Assembly: GCF_030530945.1 (NCBI RefSeq) | Contig: NZ_JAUMTZ010000004.1 | Coordinates: 122,162-186,161 of the forward strand | Origin: Kocuria sp. | GTDB taxonomy: Bacteria > Actinomycetota > Actinomycetes > Actinomycetales > Micrococcaceae | Reading direction: 5' to 3' | Length of the DNA stretch: 64,000 nt | In this document: piece after piece, positions 54,120-62,128 of the stretch | Layout of the letters: the number at the start of each line of letters is the position of its first letter | Position numbering within the stretch: position 1 is the first letter of the stretch | Notes under the pieces: generated by a model | Databases searched by the model: none | What the model was told of the DNA's origin: nothing | What the model saw: the letters and a program-made list of their open reading frames with translations, nothing else | Program-made: the position numbers and the translations under genes

Positions 54120-54514
54120 GGGTGTGCACCTGTTTCTCGCACGCTCCCCGGACATGGGCGTGCGCAACTGTTGATGGGGTAAGAACCGGGGAGGGGTGCC
54201 AGTCAACTCCCCAGGGCGGGGGAGGTCCAGGGGCCTGTCACAGACCGCAACAACACCTGACGCCCCTGCAGCGAGTCGGTCCCGCGGCACGGCGCCTGGC
54301 GAGCGGCCGCGGCACCACCCACCCGGTGCGACTCCCTGCGGGCGGGGACTGGACTGGTGTCCGCCACCCCGGGGGTTCCCGTGGAGGGTGGTAGATTGGA
54401 AAATCCCCCACCCCCCACTCAGAGATACGGGAGCCCGCGTCCACTCCGTGGTGCGAGAGCGGTAGCACAGCAGGAAAATCCCCTTCCCGCCTCAGACAAT
54501 GGAGCACTACAGCA
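54120..54514. other. Divergent intergenic region between tsuA and the secreted Tat protein
   Basis: 395 bases that hold the candidate leader ORF (54238-54318) on the minus strand and the leader of the plus-strand secreted-protein gene. On the plus strand TAGATT occurs near 54391 and GGAG 11-14 bases before the ATG at 54515. A tRNA-like GAGCGGTAGCACAG near 54459 does not fold into a tRNA. Nothing else is evident. Confidence 0.5.
54238..54318 (-). CDS. Candidate polycysteine leader ORF upstream of tsuA
   Basis: A 26-codon minus-strand frame from GTG 54318 (or the adjacent GTG 54315) reading VVPRPLARRRAAGPTRCRGV then RCCCGL and stop, i.e. Arg-rich with three consecutive Cys codons (TGT TGT TGC) just before the end. 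Such polycysteine short ORFs in mycobacteria and other actinobacteria act as cysteine-responsive attenuators of downstream sulfur genes. Here the stop is 118 bases before the thiosulfate transporter start. A small hairpin, CTCCCC-N6-GGGGAG, follows. No clear -10 was found. The call is inference from position, codon content and family knowledge. Confidence 0.45.
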   Translation of the reverse strand: MVPRPLARRRAAGPTRCRGVRCCCGL

Positions 54515-55096
54515 ATGCCATCCCCCCACGCACCTTCCGGCGCCACCCCGAGCTCTCCCGAGCCGCGCGCCTCATCCCCCATCAGCCGCCGCACACTCGC
54601 GAAAGGCATGGCCTGGGCCGCTCCCACCATTGTGCTGTCCGCGCCAGCCCCTGCCGCGGCCGCCTCCATCCAGGACGTGGTGGTGGGCACGACCTCGTGC
54701 TCCGATGGTTCGGGGAACCTCAACAACATCCCGTTCACCGTGAGCACCGTCAACGGCGCAGTGATCCCCGCGGGCACGGTCTTCACCGTGAACTACGCCG
54801 GTGGATCCACCACCCCCACATGGTCCGGGACGCTGGCCACCAACAGCACGGCAGCCATCACCCCCGGCAACAACACCAGCACGAACGGTGGTCGCTATGG
54901 ATCCATCACGTTCACCCTCAAGAACCCCATGCCGGCGAGCACCACCTGGACCCTGAACCTCAGCATGGACATTGGTGCGCTCATCACGGGCCAGAGGACG
55001 ACACTGTCCTTGACCTCCTCCATTCCCGACCAGAACCACAACACCAGCAACGACACCGCGACCCACGAGATGTACTTCGGGGGCTGCCGGGACTAG
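54515..55096 (+). CDS. Secreted Tat-pathway protein of unknown function
   Basis: A 193-residue exported protein. PISRRTLAKGMAWAAPTIVL with twin-Arg motif, then a hydrophobic stretch and an Ala-rich cleavage region (APAAAAS near residue 48) form a Tat signal typical of Micrococcaceae cell-surface proteins. The mature part is rich in Thr, Asn, Ser and Gly with beta-sandwich-like periodicity and two Cys (TTSCSDG and FGGCRD) that could form a disulfide. Function unknown; adhesion or pilus-like surface protein are possibilities. Confidence 0.75.
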   Translation: MPSPHAPSGATPSSPEPRASSPISRRTLAKGMAWAAPTIVLSAPAPAAAASIQDVVVGTTSCSDGSGNLNNIPFTVSTVNGAVIPAGTVFTVNYAGGSTTPTWSGTLATNSTAAITPGNNTSTNGGRYGSITFTLKNPMPASTTWTLNLSMDIGALITGQRTTLSLTSSIPDQNHNTSNDTATHEMYFGGCRD

Positions 55097-55142
55097 CCGC
55101 GCGGTGGCGGCAGGCCGCTCTTCGTCTGCGGAGGTGCCTCCG

Positions 55143-55595
55143 TCAGCCCAGGTAACGGGCTAGTTCCGGGCTCGACTTCCCCGCCCGGCACACGGACATG
55201 GGCACCTGCCCGAACACGGACCGCGGCACCGGGTGGCCGCACAGCTCCGCGGTCCGCTTTTCGTCCCAGTCCACGTAGACGTGCCAGCCGCCCTCACCCT
55301 CCGCGGGATCCGCACCCGGCGGCGACGGCACTTCCACGCCGTCCACCTCGAACGCCGTGCGCCGCACGGTGCCCACCGCGCACAGCTCCTGCCTCCGGGA
55401 CAGGTACGCCCAGATCACGTCCCCGGACCGCATGGTCCGGAACCCCGTGCGCAGGCACCAGCGGTCGATGGGCTGCGAGCGCCCGATGGCCTCCCACACG
55501 GCGGTGGCGTCCTCGCGGGTCAGCCAGTCCCCGGGTAGATGCTCCGGGTGCGCGGCGGGGTTGATCGGCAGGAACCAGTGGGTGTCCCCGCTCAT
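55143..55595 (-). CDS. EVE/PUA-like domain hypothetical protein
   Basis: A 150-residue protein beginning MSGDTHWFLPINPAAHPEHL with a central FRTMRSGDVIWAYLSRRQEL and CAVGTVRRTAFEVDGVEVPS. The pattern of a small beta-barrel with GDxxxxY and a following strand resembles EVE/PUA-like folds that bind modified nucleotides. The ATG overlaps the upstream epimerase stop (ATGA), so the two are coupled, though no functional link is obvious. Confidence 0.55.
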   Translation of the reverse strand: MSGDTHWFLPINPAAHPEHLPGDWLTREDATAVWEAIGRSQPIDRWCLRTGFRTMRSGDVIWAYLSRRQELCAVGTVRRTAFEVDGVEVPSPPGADPAEGEGGWHVYVDWDEKRTAELCGHPVPRSVFGQVPMSVCRAGKSSPELARYLG

Positions 55596-56515
55596 GGCCG
55601 CAACTCCGCACCCGGGACGTCCGCGGCTCCCGGCTCGTCGTCGTGAGCAGCGGCACCGCGGGCGTCGTTCCCGTCCCCGACAGTCTCCGCCACCAGCGCG
55701 CGGTACCCCTCCCGGAACGTGGGATACCGCCACTCGGTGCGCGGAACGAGCGAGTGCACCAGCGTCCCGTCCACGAGCTTTCCCAGCGGCCCCTCCCCCG
55801 GCCCGGAGCTGTCAGGGGGCACGGGCACACCCACCAGGTGCGCGAGATACGCGGCCACTTCCCCCAGCTGGGCTGCGCAGTGGTCCACCGCGTGCAGCAG
55901 ACGGGGTGGCTCGGCCGCCTCCAGGACGGTGGCCAGCACCGTCACGAGGTCGTCCCGGTGGATGCGGTTGGTGACCCGCCGGTGGTTCAGGGGCGCGCCG
56001 CGGCGCACCCGTTCGACCAGTGAGGTGCGCCCCGGCCCGTAGATGCCGGCGGGCCGCACGACCACCAGGTCCGGGAACAGCTCCGCGGCCAGCTCCTCGG
56101 CGGCCAGCAGCACGTGGGCGGTGGAGCGCTGGGGGTCGGCCGGGGTGGACTCGGTGACCCGTTCGCCGTCGCCCCCGCCCAGCACACCGGTGGAGGAGAC
56201 GAGCACCACGCGCGGGTTCTGCTCGCCCAGGGCATGCCGCAGTCCCCGCAGTCCGCCCAGGTAGGTGCGCTCGTAGGCGGCGGCGTCGTGGCCGTCCGCG
56301 GTGAGCGTGACCACCACGGCGTCGGCCTCCGGGAGGGCGGCGGAGCCGGGGTCGGTGAGGTCCAGCGAGATACCCGGCAGGTCTGCGGGGAGCCGGTCCG
56401 CGTGGCGGCGCACGCCCGTGGCGGCCCACCCCCGACCCGCCAGGTGCAGGCCGAGGGCTGCGCCCACGTCACCGCACCCTGCCAGCAGGACGCTTCGGGA
56501 TGTCGTCTCAGTCAT
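55592..56515 (-). CDS. NAD(P)-dependent epimerase/atypical SDR (YeeZ-like)
   Basis: A 307-residue protein. SVLLAGCGDVGAALGLHLAG at the N-terminus is a variant GxGxxG motif; VVLVSSTGVLGGGDGERVTE near 104 and VVVRPAGIYGPGRTSLVERV near 149 with the YG-P pattern are extended-SDR features, in the style of YeeZ. CAGGGT sits seven bases before the ATG. It overlaps the EVE/PUA-like gene. The substrate is unknown. Confidence 0.8.
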   Translation of the reverse strand: MTETTSRSVLLAGCGDVGAALGLHLAGRGWAATGVRRHADRLPADLPGISLDLTDPGSAALPEADAVVVTLTADGHDAAAYERTYLGGLRGLRHALGEQNPRVVLVSSTGVLGGGDGERVTESTPADPQRSTAHVLLAAEELAAELFPDLVVVRPAGIYGPGRTSLVERVRRGAPLNHRRVTNRIHRDDLVTVLATVLEAAEPPRLLHAVDHCAAQLGEVAAYLAHLVGVPVPPDSSGPGEGPLGKLVDGTLVHSLVPRTEWRYPTFREGYRALVAETVGDGNDARGAAAHDDEPGAADVPGAELRP

Positions 56516-56553
56516 GCTCCCCACCCTGTCACGAGCACCCGGTCACACGCAGA

Positions 56554-56589
56554 CGAACCGCCCCGCACGGTGTGGTGCGGGGCGGTTCG
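56554..56589. terminator. Terminator after the small acidic gene
   Basis: CGAACCGCCCCGCA (56554-56567) pairs with TGCGGGGCGGTTCG (56576-56589) over 14 bp, with an 8-base loop. Confidence 0.75.
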
Positions 56590-56615
56590 CGTATCGGCGG
56601 TCTGCGCCGCGGGGC

Positions 56616-56774
56616 TCAGTGGCCGTAGCCCTGGGACTGCTCCTCGGTGCCGGCCTGCTCCTCGAAGAACTCCTGCTGCTCCTTGGTGTCCGCCTGCTCG
56701 GCGGCCTTGCGGCGCTGCTCGTCCGAGTCCACCTGGCTCACCGAGTCGGGGTTCTGGTTCTGCTGATCGCTCAT
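56616..56774 (-). CDS. Small acidic, Gln/Glu-rich protein
   Basis: A 52-residue protein from ATG 56774, backed by GAAGGAGCGCGGAC. The sequence is SDQQNQNPDSVSQVDSDEQR followed by KAAEQADTKEQQEFFEEQAG and ends QSQGYGH; it has no membrane or catalytic feature and is probably disordered or helical. It ends before a strong terminator. Together with the small proteins at 10024, 10219 and 28676 it shows that this genome has several short hydrophilic proteins with good RBS or leaderless starts. Confidence 0.65.
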   Translation of the reverse strand: MSDQQNQNPDSVSQVDSDEQRRKAAEQADTKEQQEFFEEQAGTEEQSQGYGH

Positions 56775-56960
56775 GTCCGCGCTCCTTCGTGGTTCCGCGG
56801 TTCCCGCCCCACCGTCACCTTCCGGTTCCGGGGAACGACGCCGCACGGTCAGGTTCTGTCTCCCACCGCCCCGCACCGTGTGGTCCGGGCGGCGGCGTGC
56901 TCCCGAGCATTCCCAACGGGTCTCTCCGTGTCAACGAGGACGCCCGTTGCCACACCGGTG

Positions 56961-59096
56961 TCACCGAAGGGGCCCGCCCCGCCCCTCACCCTGCTCCGGC
57001 GCGGATCGCGCGGAGCCCGCGAGCGCGGTCTGCACCCACCGGGTCACCGGCCCCTCGGTCCACTGGCCCACGCCCCGGATGCCACCCACCGGGCGGGCAC
57101 CCCGCAGGGCGTTGGTCACGAAGACCTCCGAGGCACCGGCGGCCTCCGCGAGGGTGACCTCACGTTCGAGGACGCGGTGGCCCGCGTCCCGCAGCAGCGC
57201 GAGCACCCGGGCGCGCACCACCCCGGGCAGGATCCGGCCGTCCGCGGGCGGGGTCACCACGGCGCCGTCGAGCACCAGGAAGACGTTGGCCCGCCCGGTC
57301 TCGAACAGTGTGCCGTCCCGGTCCGTGAGCAGCGGGTCGCACACCGGGGACCACGGCCCGGGCAGGGTGTCCAGGGGCCTGCGGTCCGCCCACTTGTGCC
57401 CGCCCCACCCACCGGGCACCACCACGGGCACGAGCTCCCACGGTTCCACCGGGGGGTGCGCCCCGGGCGGGTTCAGCGGGGCGGGCGTCAGGTCGATCCG
57501 CACACCCTCCCCCTCCGGGGCCGCGGTGACCCGCAGCCGGTGGGGGCCCTCCAGCGCGGCCGCGCAACGAGTGATCCGCTCCCCCAGTTCACCGGGGAGG
57601 TCACGGCCGAAGCACGCCCGGGTGCTGTCCCCGAGCCGGGCCAGGTGCTCCGCCAGCTGCGCGGGGTGCCCCTCGCGGACCAAGATCGTGGTGAACACCC
57701 CGAGGGCGGGATCCGGCCTCCCCTGGACAACCGGCCACTCGGGTGCGCTGCGGCGAGCGTGCTCCCGCCACTCGCGGGAGAGCTCCGGACCGAACCCGGC
57801 ACCCACGGCATCCAGCAGCGGGGCGGCCTTCACCAGAGTCTCGAAGGCCTCGTCGTCCGGGTCCGAGTCCGCGACGATCCCCCCGCCCACTCCCAGCCGC
57901 ACGGTGGAGCCCGAGAACTCGAAGGTCCGGATGGCCACGTTCACCACCAGCCCCGCCACCGGGCTCACGCACCCCACGGCACCGGTGTAGACGCCCCGCG
58001 CGGTGGTCTCCAGCTCGTTGATGATCTCGGTGGCCCGGATCTTGGGCGCGCCCGTGCACGAGCCGGGCGGAAACGTGGAACGCAGCAGGGCGGCGTCGTC
58101 GAACCCGGGGCGCAGGGTGCCGTGGACGTCCGCGACCAGGTGGTGGACGCCCGTGTGCGGCTCCACGCGCGGCACGGCGGGGCTCAGCACGGAGCCGGGC
58201 ACGCACGCACGGGAGAGGTCGTTGCGCATGAGGTCCACGATCATCACGTTCTCCGCGCGGTTCTTGGCGGAGGCGTGCAGCTCGCGGGGGTCCGTGTTCG
58301 CGGGAGCGGTGCCCTTGATGGGCGAGGTGAGCACGGCGTCCCCCGTGCGCCGCAGGTACAGCTCCGGGGACAGGCTCGCCACCGCGCCCCCGGGCACTCG
58401 CAGGAACGCGGCGAAGCGCGGCCGCAGCCGCTCGTACCCGGCGCAGAACAGGTCCAGCGGGTCACCGTGGAAACCCGCCGCGAGCTCGCGGCAGACGTTC
58501 GCCTGGAAGACGTCCCCGTCCCGGATGTGCTCCAGTGCCCGCCGCACGGCCGCGGCGTGGGCGGCCCCGGTCACGGCGGCCTCGAACGGCTCGCACCGGT
58601 ACGGGCGCGGCGCGCACGCCTCGGACGACGACGCCGCGGAGCCGGCTGCCAGCGCCCGCCCCACCACCGCGACCGTCTCTCTCACGCGGGCCAGGTCCGC
58701 GCCGGGGAGGGACTCGCAGAACCAGCGGTCCGCGGCGGCGTGGTGCACCAGGACGTGGTCGTAGTGGGCCAGGTGGTGCTCCGGCAGGCCGCCGGAACGC
58801 GGAGGTGCGGGTGGAAGGGACTCCAGGCGGCGCGAGAGCTGGTACCCCAGGTACCCGATCCACCCGCCGCCGAACCGGACGGGGCCGTCGACGGTGGGCG
58901 CGGGGGCGGTGCCCTCCTCGGCGCCCAGCGCGACGAACGGGTCCTCGTCAGGGCCCAGGACGCGCGTGGGCCGGACGCCGATCACGGCGTCCCCGTGCAC
59001 CCAGTCCGCGAGCAGTGCCGTGAGGCCGGGCTGGTCCCGCAGAGCCCGGAGCATCTGCACGGGACTCACACGGTGCGGCAGGCAGACTCGGTGCAC
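56961..59096 (-). CDS. pabBC: Aminodeoxychorismate synthase component I fused to aminodeoxychorismate lyase
   Basis: A 711-residue fusion for p-aminobenzoate synthesis. Residues about 1-440 are PabB: LTSPIKGTAPANTDPRELHA near 262 with the family Lys, ENVMIVDLMRNDLSRACVPG near 285 and PGSCTGAPKIRATEIINELE near 346. Residues about 455-711 are a fold-IV PLP lyase (PabC): LGVFTTILVREGHPAQ, GWGGHKWADRRPLDTL with the PLP Lys, and ETGRANVFLVLDGAVVTPPA. Start GTG 59096 follows GAGAGGACCCC. The linker SAASSSEACA near 178 contains the 11-mer-encoded AASS. It lies 20 bases downstream of the oxidoreductase gene. Confidence 0.9.
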   Translation of the reverse strand: MHRVCLPHRVSPVQMLRALRDQPGLTALLADWVHGDAVIGVRPTRVLGPDEDPFVALGAEEGTAPAPTVDGPVRFGGGWIGYLGYQLSRRLESLPPAPPRSGGLPEHHLAHYDHVLVHHAAADRWFCESLPGADLARVRETVAVVGRALAAGSAASSSEACAPRPYRCEPFEAAVTGAAHAAAVRRALEHIRDGDVFQANVCRELAAGFHGDPLDLFCAGYERLRPRFAAFLRVPGGAVASLSPELYLRRTGDAVLTSPIKGTAPANTDPRELHASAKNRAENVMIVDLMRNDLSRACVPGSVLSPAVPRVEPHTGVHHLVADVHGTLRPGFDDAALLRSTFPPGSCTGAPKIRATEIINELETTARGVYTGAVGCVSPVAGLVVNVAIRTFEFSGSTVRLGVGGGIVADSDPDDEAFETLVKAAPLLDAVGAGFGPELSREWREHARRSAPEWPVVQGRPDPALGVFTTILVREGHPAQLAEHLARLGDSTRACFGRDLPGELGERITRCAAALEGPHRLRVTAAPEGEGVRIDLTPAPLNPPGAHPPVEPWELVPVVVPGGWGGHKWADRRPLDTLPGPWSPVCDPLLTDRDGTLFETGRANVFLVLDGAVVTPPADGRILPGVVRARVLALLRDAGHRVLEREVTLAEAAGASEVFVTNALRGARPVGGIRGVGQWTEGPVTRWVQTALAGSARSAPEQGEGRGGPLR

Positions 59097-59116
59097 GGGG
59101 TCCTCTCAGTGGTGGA

Positions 59117-60136
59117 TCAGATCTTCACGACCATCTTGCCCGTGTTCGCGCCCTTCATCATGTTCAGGAAGGCGTCCACGGCGTGGTCGAGGCCCTCCAC
59201 CACGGTCTCGTCGTACGCGATCTTCCCGGAGGTGAACCACTCGGTCATCCGCGAGAGGTACTCCCCGGCAATGTCCCAGTGGTCGCCCATGGTGAAGCCC
59301 TCGAGCTTCAGGGAGTTCTTGATGAGGTTGGCCATGTTGTCCGGGCCGGGGGTGCGCTCGGTGGAGTTGTACTGGCTGATGGCGCCGCACACGGCCACGC
59401 GGCCGTGGCGGTTGAGCACGTCCAGGGCGGCCTCCAGGTGGTCGCTGCCCACGTTGTCGTAGTAGACGTCCACGCCGTCCTCGCCCACGGCCTCTGCGAG
59501 CTGCTCACGGATGGGGGCGTCCTTGTAGTTGAGCACGGCGTCGAAGCCGTACTTCTCGGTGAGCAGCTTCGCCTTCTCGTCCGAGCCAGCCGAGCCGATC
59601 ACGTAGGACGCGCCCAGCTGTTTGGCGATCTGCCCCGCGGCGGAGCCCACGGCGCCGGCGGCGCCGGACACGAACACGCGGTCGCCCTCCTTGAGCTCGG
59701 CGATGCGCGTGAGGCCGGTGTAGGCGGTCATGCCGGTCATCCCCAGGATGCCCAGGTACACGGACAGCGGCGTGCCGGGGATCTCCTGCACGGCGGTGAA
59801 GTCCTCGGCCGGGCCCTGCGCAAGGTCGCGCCAACCCTCCTGGTGCAGCACGGGGGTGCCCACGGGCAGCTCCTCGGAGCGGGACTCGACCACGCGGCCC
59901 ACGGCGCCACCGGTCATGGTCTCGTCCAGCTCGAACGGCGGGACGTAGCTCGGCTCGTCCCGCATGCGCCCGCGCATGTACGGGTCCACGGAGATGAACT
60001 CGTTGCGCACGCGCACCTCGCCGTCCTGCAGCTCGGGCAGCTCCACGGTCACGGTGCGGAAGTTCTCGTGCTCGGGCCAGCCCTCCGGGCGGGACACGAG
60101 CTGGATCTGGGTGCTGGTGGAATCGTTGGTAGCCAT
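59117..60136 (-). CDS. NADP-dependent medium-chain oxidoreductase (CurA/leukotriene B4 dehydrogenase-like)
   Basis: A 339-residue zinc-free MDR enzyme of the curcumin reductase/prostaglandin reductase group. FISVDPYMRGRMRDEPSYVP near residue 46 is diagnostic, LGILGMTGMTAYTGLTRIAE near 128 opens the cofactor domain, and VFVSGAAGAVGSAAGQIAKQ near 155 holds the NADP-binding loop. It reduces alpha,beta-unsaturated carbonyls. CACGAT ends six bases before the ATG (leaderless). pabBC follows on the same strand, but the functions are unrelated. Confidence 0.9.
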   Translation of the reverse strand: MATNDSTSTQIQLVSRPEGWPEHENFRTVTVELPELQDGEVRVRNEFISVDPYMRGRMRDEPSYVPPFELDETMTGGAVGRVVESRSEELPVGTPVLHQEGWRDLAQGPAEDFTAVQEIPGTPLSVYLGILGMTGMTAYTGLTRIAELKEGDRVFVSGAAGAVGSAAGQIAKQLGASYVIGSAGSDEKAKLLTEKYGFDAVLNYKDAPIREQLAEAVGEDGVDVYYDNVGSDHLEAALDVLNRHGRVAVCGAISQYNSTERTPGPDNMANLIKNSLKLEGFTMGDHWDIAGEYLSRMTEWFTSGKIAYDETVVEGLDHAVDAFLNMMKGANTGKMVVKI

Positions 60137-60490
60137 GCGGCCATCGTGGCACGCACAGACGCTTGCCGCGGCAAGGATTCGCGTGGAGCGGACGGCGGGT
60201 GGAACGGGAATAACTGATGGGTAACTTGTCGTTCGCCGCCCCCGGGTGTGAGGAAACCGTGAGAATCCGCAGGGGACCCGTATGGGTTCCGTGAGGGGCA
60301 CTGTCCCGCCCGGCACCGCGGGCGTCTACTGAGGTTCTGCGCCCCCGTGGGCCCAGCGGCCGCGAACCCGCGGTCGCCGTCCTTTCGAACGGAGCCTGCA
60401 GTGCTGGATGTCGTGTATGTGCTGGGCGTGGTCGCCCACAGCGTGACCCGCGCGGCGGAGGGGCGAGGGCGGCCCCGGGCGCCCAACAGA
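60137..60490. other. Intergenic region with possible structured leader
   Basis: 354 bases. The plus strand from about 60220 to 60330 contains several short complementary blocks (GGAAACC, GGGGACCC, GGGTTCC, GGGGCACTGTCCC) that could fold into a leader RNA, followed by a small frame described separately. I could not assign it to a known riboswitch class: the pieces resembling a B12 box are not in the right order. Confidence 0.35.
60401..60445 (+). pseudogene. Possible remnant of the small membrane gene that precedes kdp operons
   Basis: GTG 60401, preceded by GGAGCCTGCA, opens a frame VLDVVYVLGVVA and then turns charged (HSVTRAAEGRGR). Small proteins starting with LDVVYV precede the kdp potassium-ATPase genes in several actinobacteria. 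No kdpF or kdpA follows: the next gene is rpmJ on the other strand. If real, this is the stub left after a kdp deletion. Low confidence; the similarity is short. Confidence 0.25.
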
Positions 60491-60613
60491 TCAGCCCTGG
60501 CGGGCTTTCATGCGCGGGTTCTTCTTGTTGATCACGTAGGTCTTGCCGCGCCGGCGCACCACCTGCGAGCCGGGGATCTTCTTGAGGGAGCGGAGCGAGT
60601 TGCGGACCTTCAT
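60491..60613 (-). CDS. rpmJ: Ribosomal protein L36, zinc-free (C-minus, YkgO-type)
   Basis: A 40-residue basic protein MKVRNSLRSLKKIPGSQVVR then RRGKTYVINKKNPRMKARQG. It is a type-B L36 without any Cys, the alternative form used when zinc is scarce, replacing the zinc-binding form and freeing zinc. GGAGG-type RBS (AAGGAGGCCCCT-ATG) and the Zur-like palindrome in its promoter support this. It is shorter than the minimum size of most gene finders. Confidence 0.92.
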   Translation of the reverse strand: MKVRNSLRSLKKIPGSQVVRRRGKTYVINKKNPRMKARQG

Positions 60614-60631
60614 AGGGGCCTCCTTGAGCTG

Positions 60632-60660
60632 ATGCTATTTGCGAATCATTCTCAGAATAA
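60632..60660 (-). promoter_or_regulatory. Zur-like box in the rpmJ promoter
   Basis: On the minus strand TTATTC (60655-60660), 17 bases, TAGCAT (60632-60637). The spacer holds TGAGAATGATTCGCA (60640-60654), an interrupted palindrome TGnGAATnATTCnCA that resembles actinobacterial Zur operators. Zinc-loaded Zur would sit between -35 and -10. Confidence 0.65.
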
Positions 60661-60767
60661 CATTCCCCCGCGCCGCCGACGCCGCGCGCGGGCTCCGAGT
60701 GCTCCGCACCCGGGCGTGGGGCACGGAGAGGAGCCGTGCGGCGTCGTCGTTCGAAAATGGCGGTGCG

Positions 60768-61406
60768 TCAGCGGCGCGGTGCCATCTCGTCCTCGACAAC
60801 CCACTTGTGGTTCTTCATGGTCATGCCGTCGGCCTCGTAGTCGACCATGTAGACGCTCTGGGTGGTAGCTGACGCAATGGTGCCCTGGGCACCCTTCATG
60901 CCGGGCATGTGGTCGGCCTCGATGGTCACCTCGGTACCGTCGGCGAGGCGCTCCGAACCGAGGCCCTTGAGCTCCTCCTGGACCACCCACTTGTGGTCCG
61001 CGACCTTGGGCCCGCCGTCCGTGGGGGTGTAGTCCACGGCATAGGTGACCGTGTCGTAGGCGCCCACCACCGTGGCTGGCGCGCCCTTCATGCCCGCCAT
61101 GTGGTCGGTGGTAAGCGTGACCTCGGTGCCCACGGGGTAGGTGGGCTTTTCCGCGGCGACGATGCCCTCCGGGACGGGGCCGCCGTCCATGGCGTGCATG
61201 TGCTCCTGTCCGTGCTCGCGCCCGCCCTGGCTCGCACTGGGCGTGCCACTCGCGGGCGACGACGCCGCCTGGCTCGTCGCACTGGAGCTCGCGCTGATCC
61301 CGTGGCCCTCGTGCGCAGAGTGGTCAGTGGAATCGGAACTGGCGGAGCAGGCGGTGGCGGTCACCAGGATGGTGAAGCCGGCGAGGGTGAGGGGAAGTCG
61401 GCGCAT
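60768..61406 (-). CDS. YdhK-like DUF1541 lipoprotein
   Basis: A 212-residue surface lipoprotein. The lipobox is TATACS near residue 20, followed by a His-rich segment (STDHSAHEGHGIS, REHGQEHMHAMDGG) and a Ser/Ala linker. Two DUF1541 repeats follow, TTDHMAGMKGAPATVVGAYD near 97 and EADHMPGMKGAQGTIASATT near 162, each rich in His and Met, a composition typical of metal (copper) binding. AAAGGA precedes the ATG. It is downstream of the DUF4396 gene in the same operon. Confidence 0.85.
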   Translation of the reverse strand: MRRLPLTLAGFTILVTATACSASSDSTDHSAHEGHGISASSSATSQAASSPASGTPSASQGGREHGQEHMHAMDGGPVPEGIVAAEKPTYPVGTEVTLTTDHMAGMKGAPATVVGAYDTVTYAVDYTPTDGGPKVADHKWVVQEELKGLGSERLADGTEVTIEADHMPGMKGAQGTIASATTQSVYMVDYEADGMTMKNHKWVVEDEMAPRR

Positions 61407-61510
61407 GGGGAAAATCCTTTCTGCGAGCCCATCCGGGTTACTGGGCTCGGGTACGGGCGGGTTTCTGGTTGGAATTCGCGGTGGCAGCGAGACCCCGCCG
61501 CGCTCGTTCC

Positions 61511-62128
61511 CTACAGCAGGGAGCCGAGCGAGGCGACGAAGCCGCCAAGCATGAACGCGCTGATGCCGTACGCCAACGGGCGGTTGTCTATGGGACCGCC
61601 GCCGGAAGCGTGGTGCGTGATGGCGTGCCCCTTGCCGCGGCGCAGCAGGGCCTTGTTCACGGGATAGGCCGCGAAGTACGCGACCACGAGAGACAGGGCC
61701 ATGGAGCCCCAGAACAGGGCGTCCAGCAGACCGGCATCCATGGCGCCGGGGACGAGCCACATGACGAGGTTGTCCACGACCTCCATGGTGAGGATGGAGA
61801 CGGTGTCCGCGGCGAGTACGAGGCGCAGGGCCTGCCCGAGACCCATCCCCGAGCGCAGCAGCGGCAGGGAGGACAGGGCGTAGCCGAACACGAAAGACAG
61901 CGCGATCGCCAGCGCAGTGGAGGGGACGTTACCCCACCCCATCATCGTGGAGAGGATCAGCCCGGCGATCTCACCGATCGAGCAGCCGGTGAGGCAGTGC
62001 AGGGTGGCACTGGCGGCCATGGTGGACATGTCGTGGGTGGGGCGGTCATGGGCAGCATGGGGGATTGTTGCGTGATCGCAGCGGGGGCCCATGTGATCAC
62101 CCTGGTGGACATCAGTGCCAGTGTTCAT
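61511..62128 (-). CDS. DUF4396 membrane protein, copper-type operon
   Basis: A 205-residue membrane protein. A His-rich N-terminus (MNTGTDVHQGDHMGPRCDHA, ATIPHAAHDRPTHD) precedes four membrane segments, with ATLHCLTGCSIGEIAGLILS near residue 41 and LVLAADTVSILTMEVVDNLV near 102 as conserved DUF4396 blocks. The promoter palindrome overlaps the start codon: TATGGT ends six bases before ATG, so the mRNA is probably leaderless. It heads an operon with the YdhK lipoprotein, consistent with a role in copper handling; the direct function is unknown. Confidence 0.8.
   Translation of the reverse strand: MNTGTDVHQGDHMGPRCDHATIPHAAHDRPTHDMSTMAASATLHCLTGCSIGEIAGLILSTMMGWGNVPSTALAIALSFVFGYALSSLPLLRSGMGLGQALRLVLAADTVSILTMEVVDNLVMWLVPGAMDAGLLDALFWGSMALSLVVAYFAAYPVNKALLRRGKGHAITHHASGGGPIDNRPLAYGISAFMLGGFVASLGSLL

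Noticed and set aside
51129..54182. A plus-strand frame open for about 1000 codons across the second pump and tsuA
   Set aside because: No recognisable domain, no RBS; true genes on both strands fit codon bias and family motifs.
54440..54480. tRNA-like string GAGCGGTAGCACAG
   Set aside because: No acceptor stem, T-loop or anticodon arm can be formed around it.
56301..59462. A plus-strand frame open for about 1050 codons across pabBC
   Set aside because: Antisense shadow of pabBC and neighbours, with no family features.
60220..60330. Cobalamin riboswitch-like pieces (GGAAACC, CACTGT)
   Set aside because: The conserved order GGGAA...GGTG..AATCC...CTG.CCCGC.ACTGT is not present, so no class is assigned.
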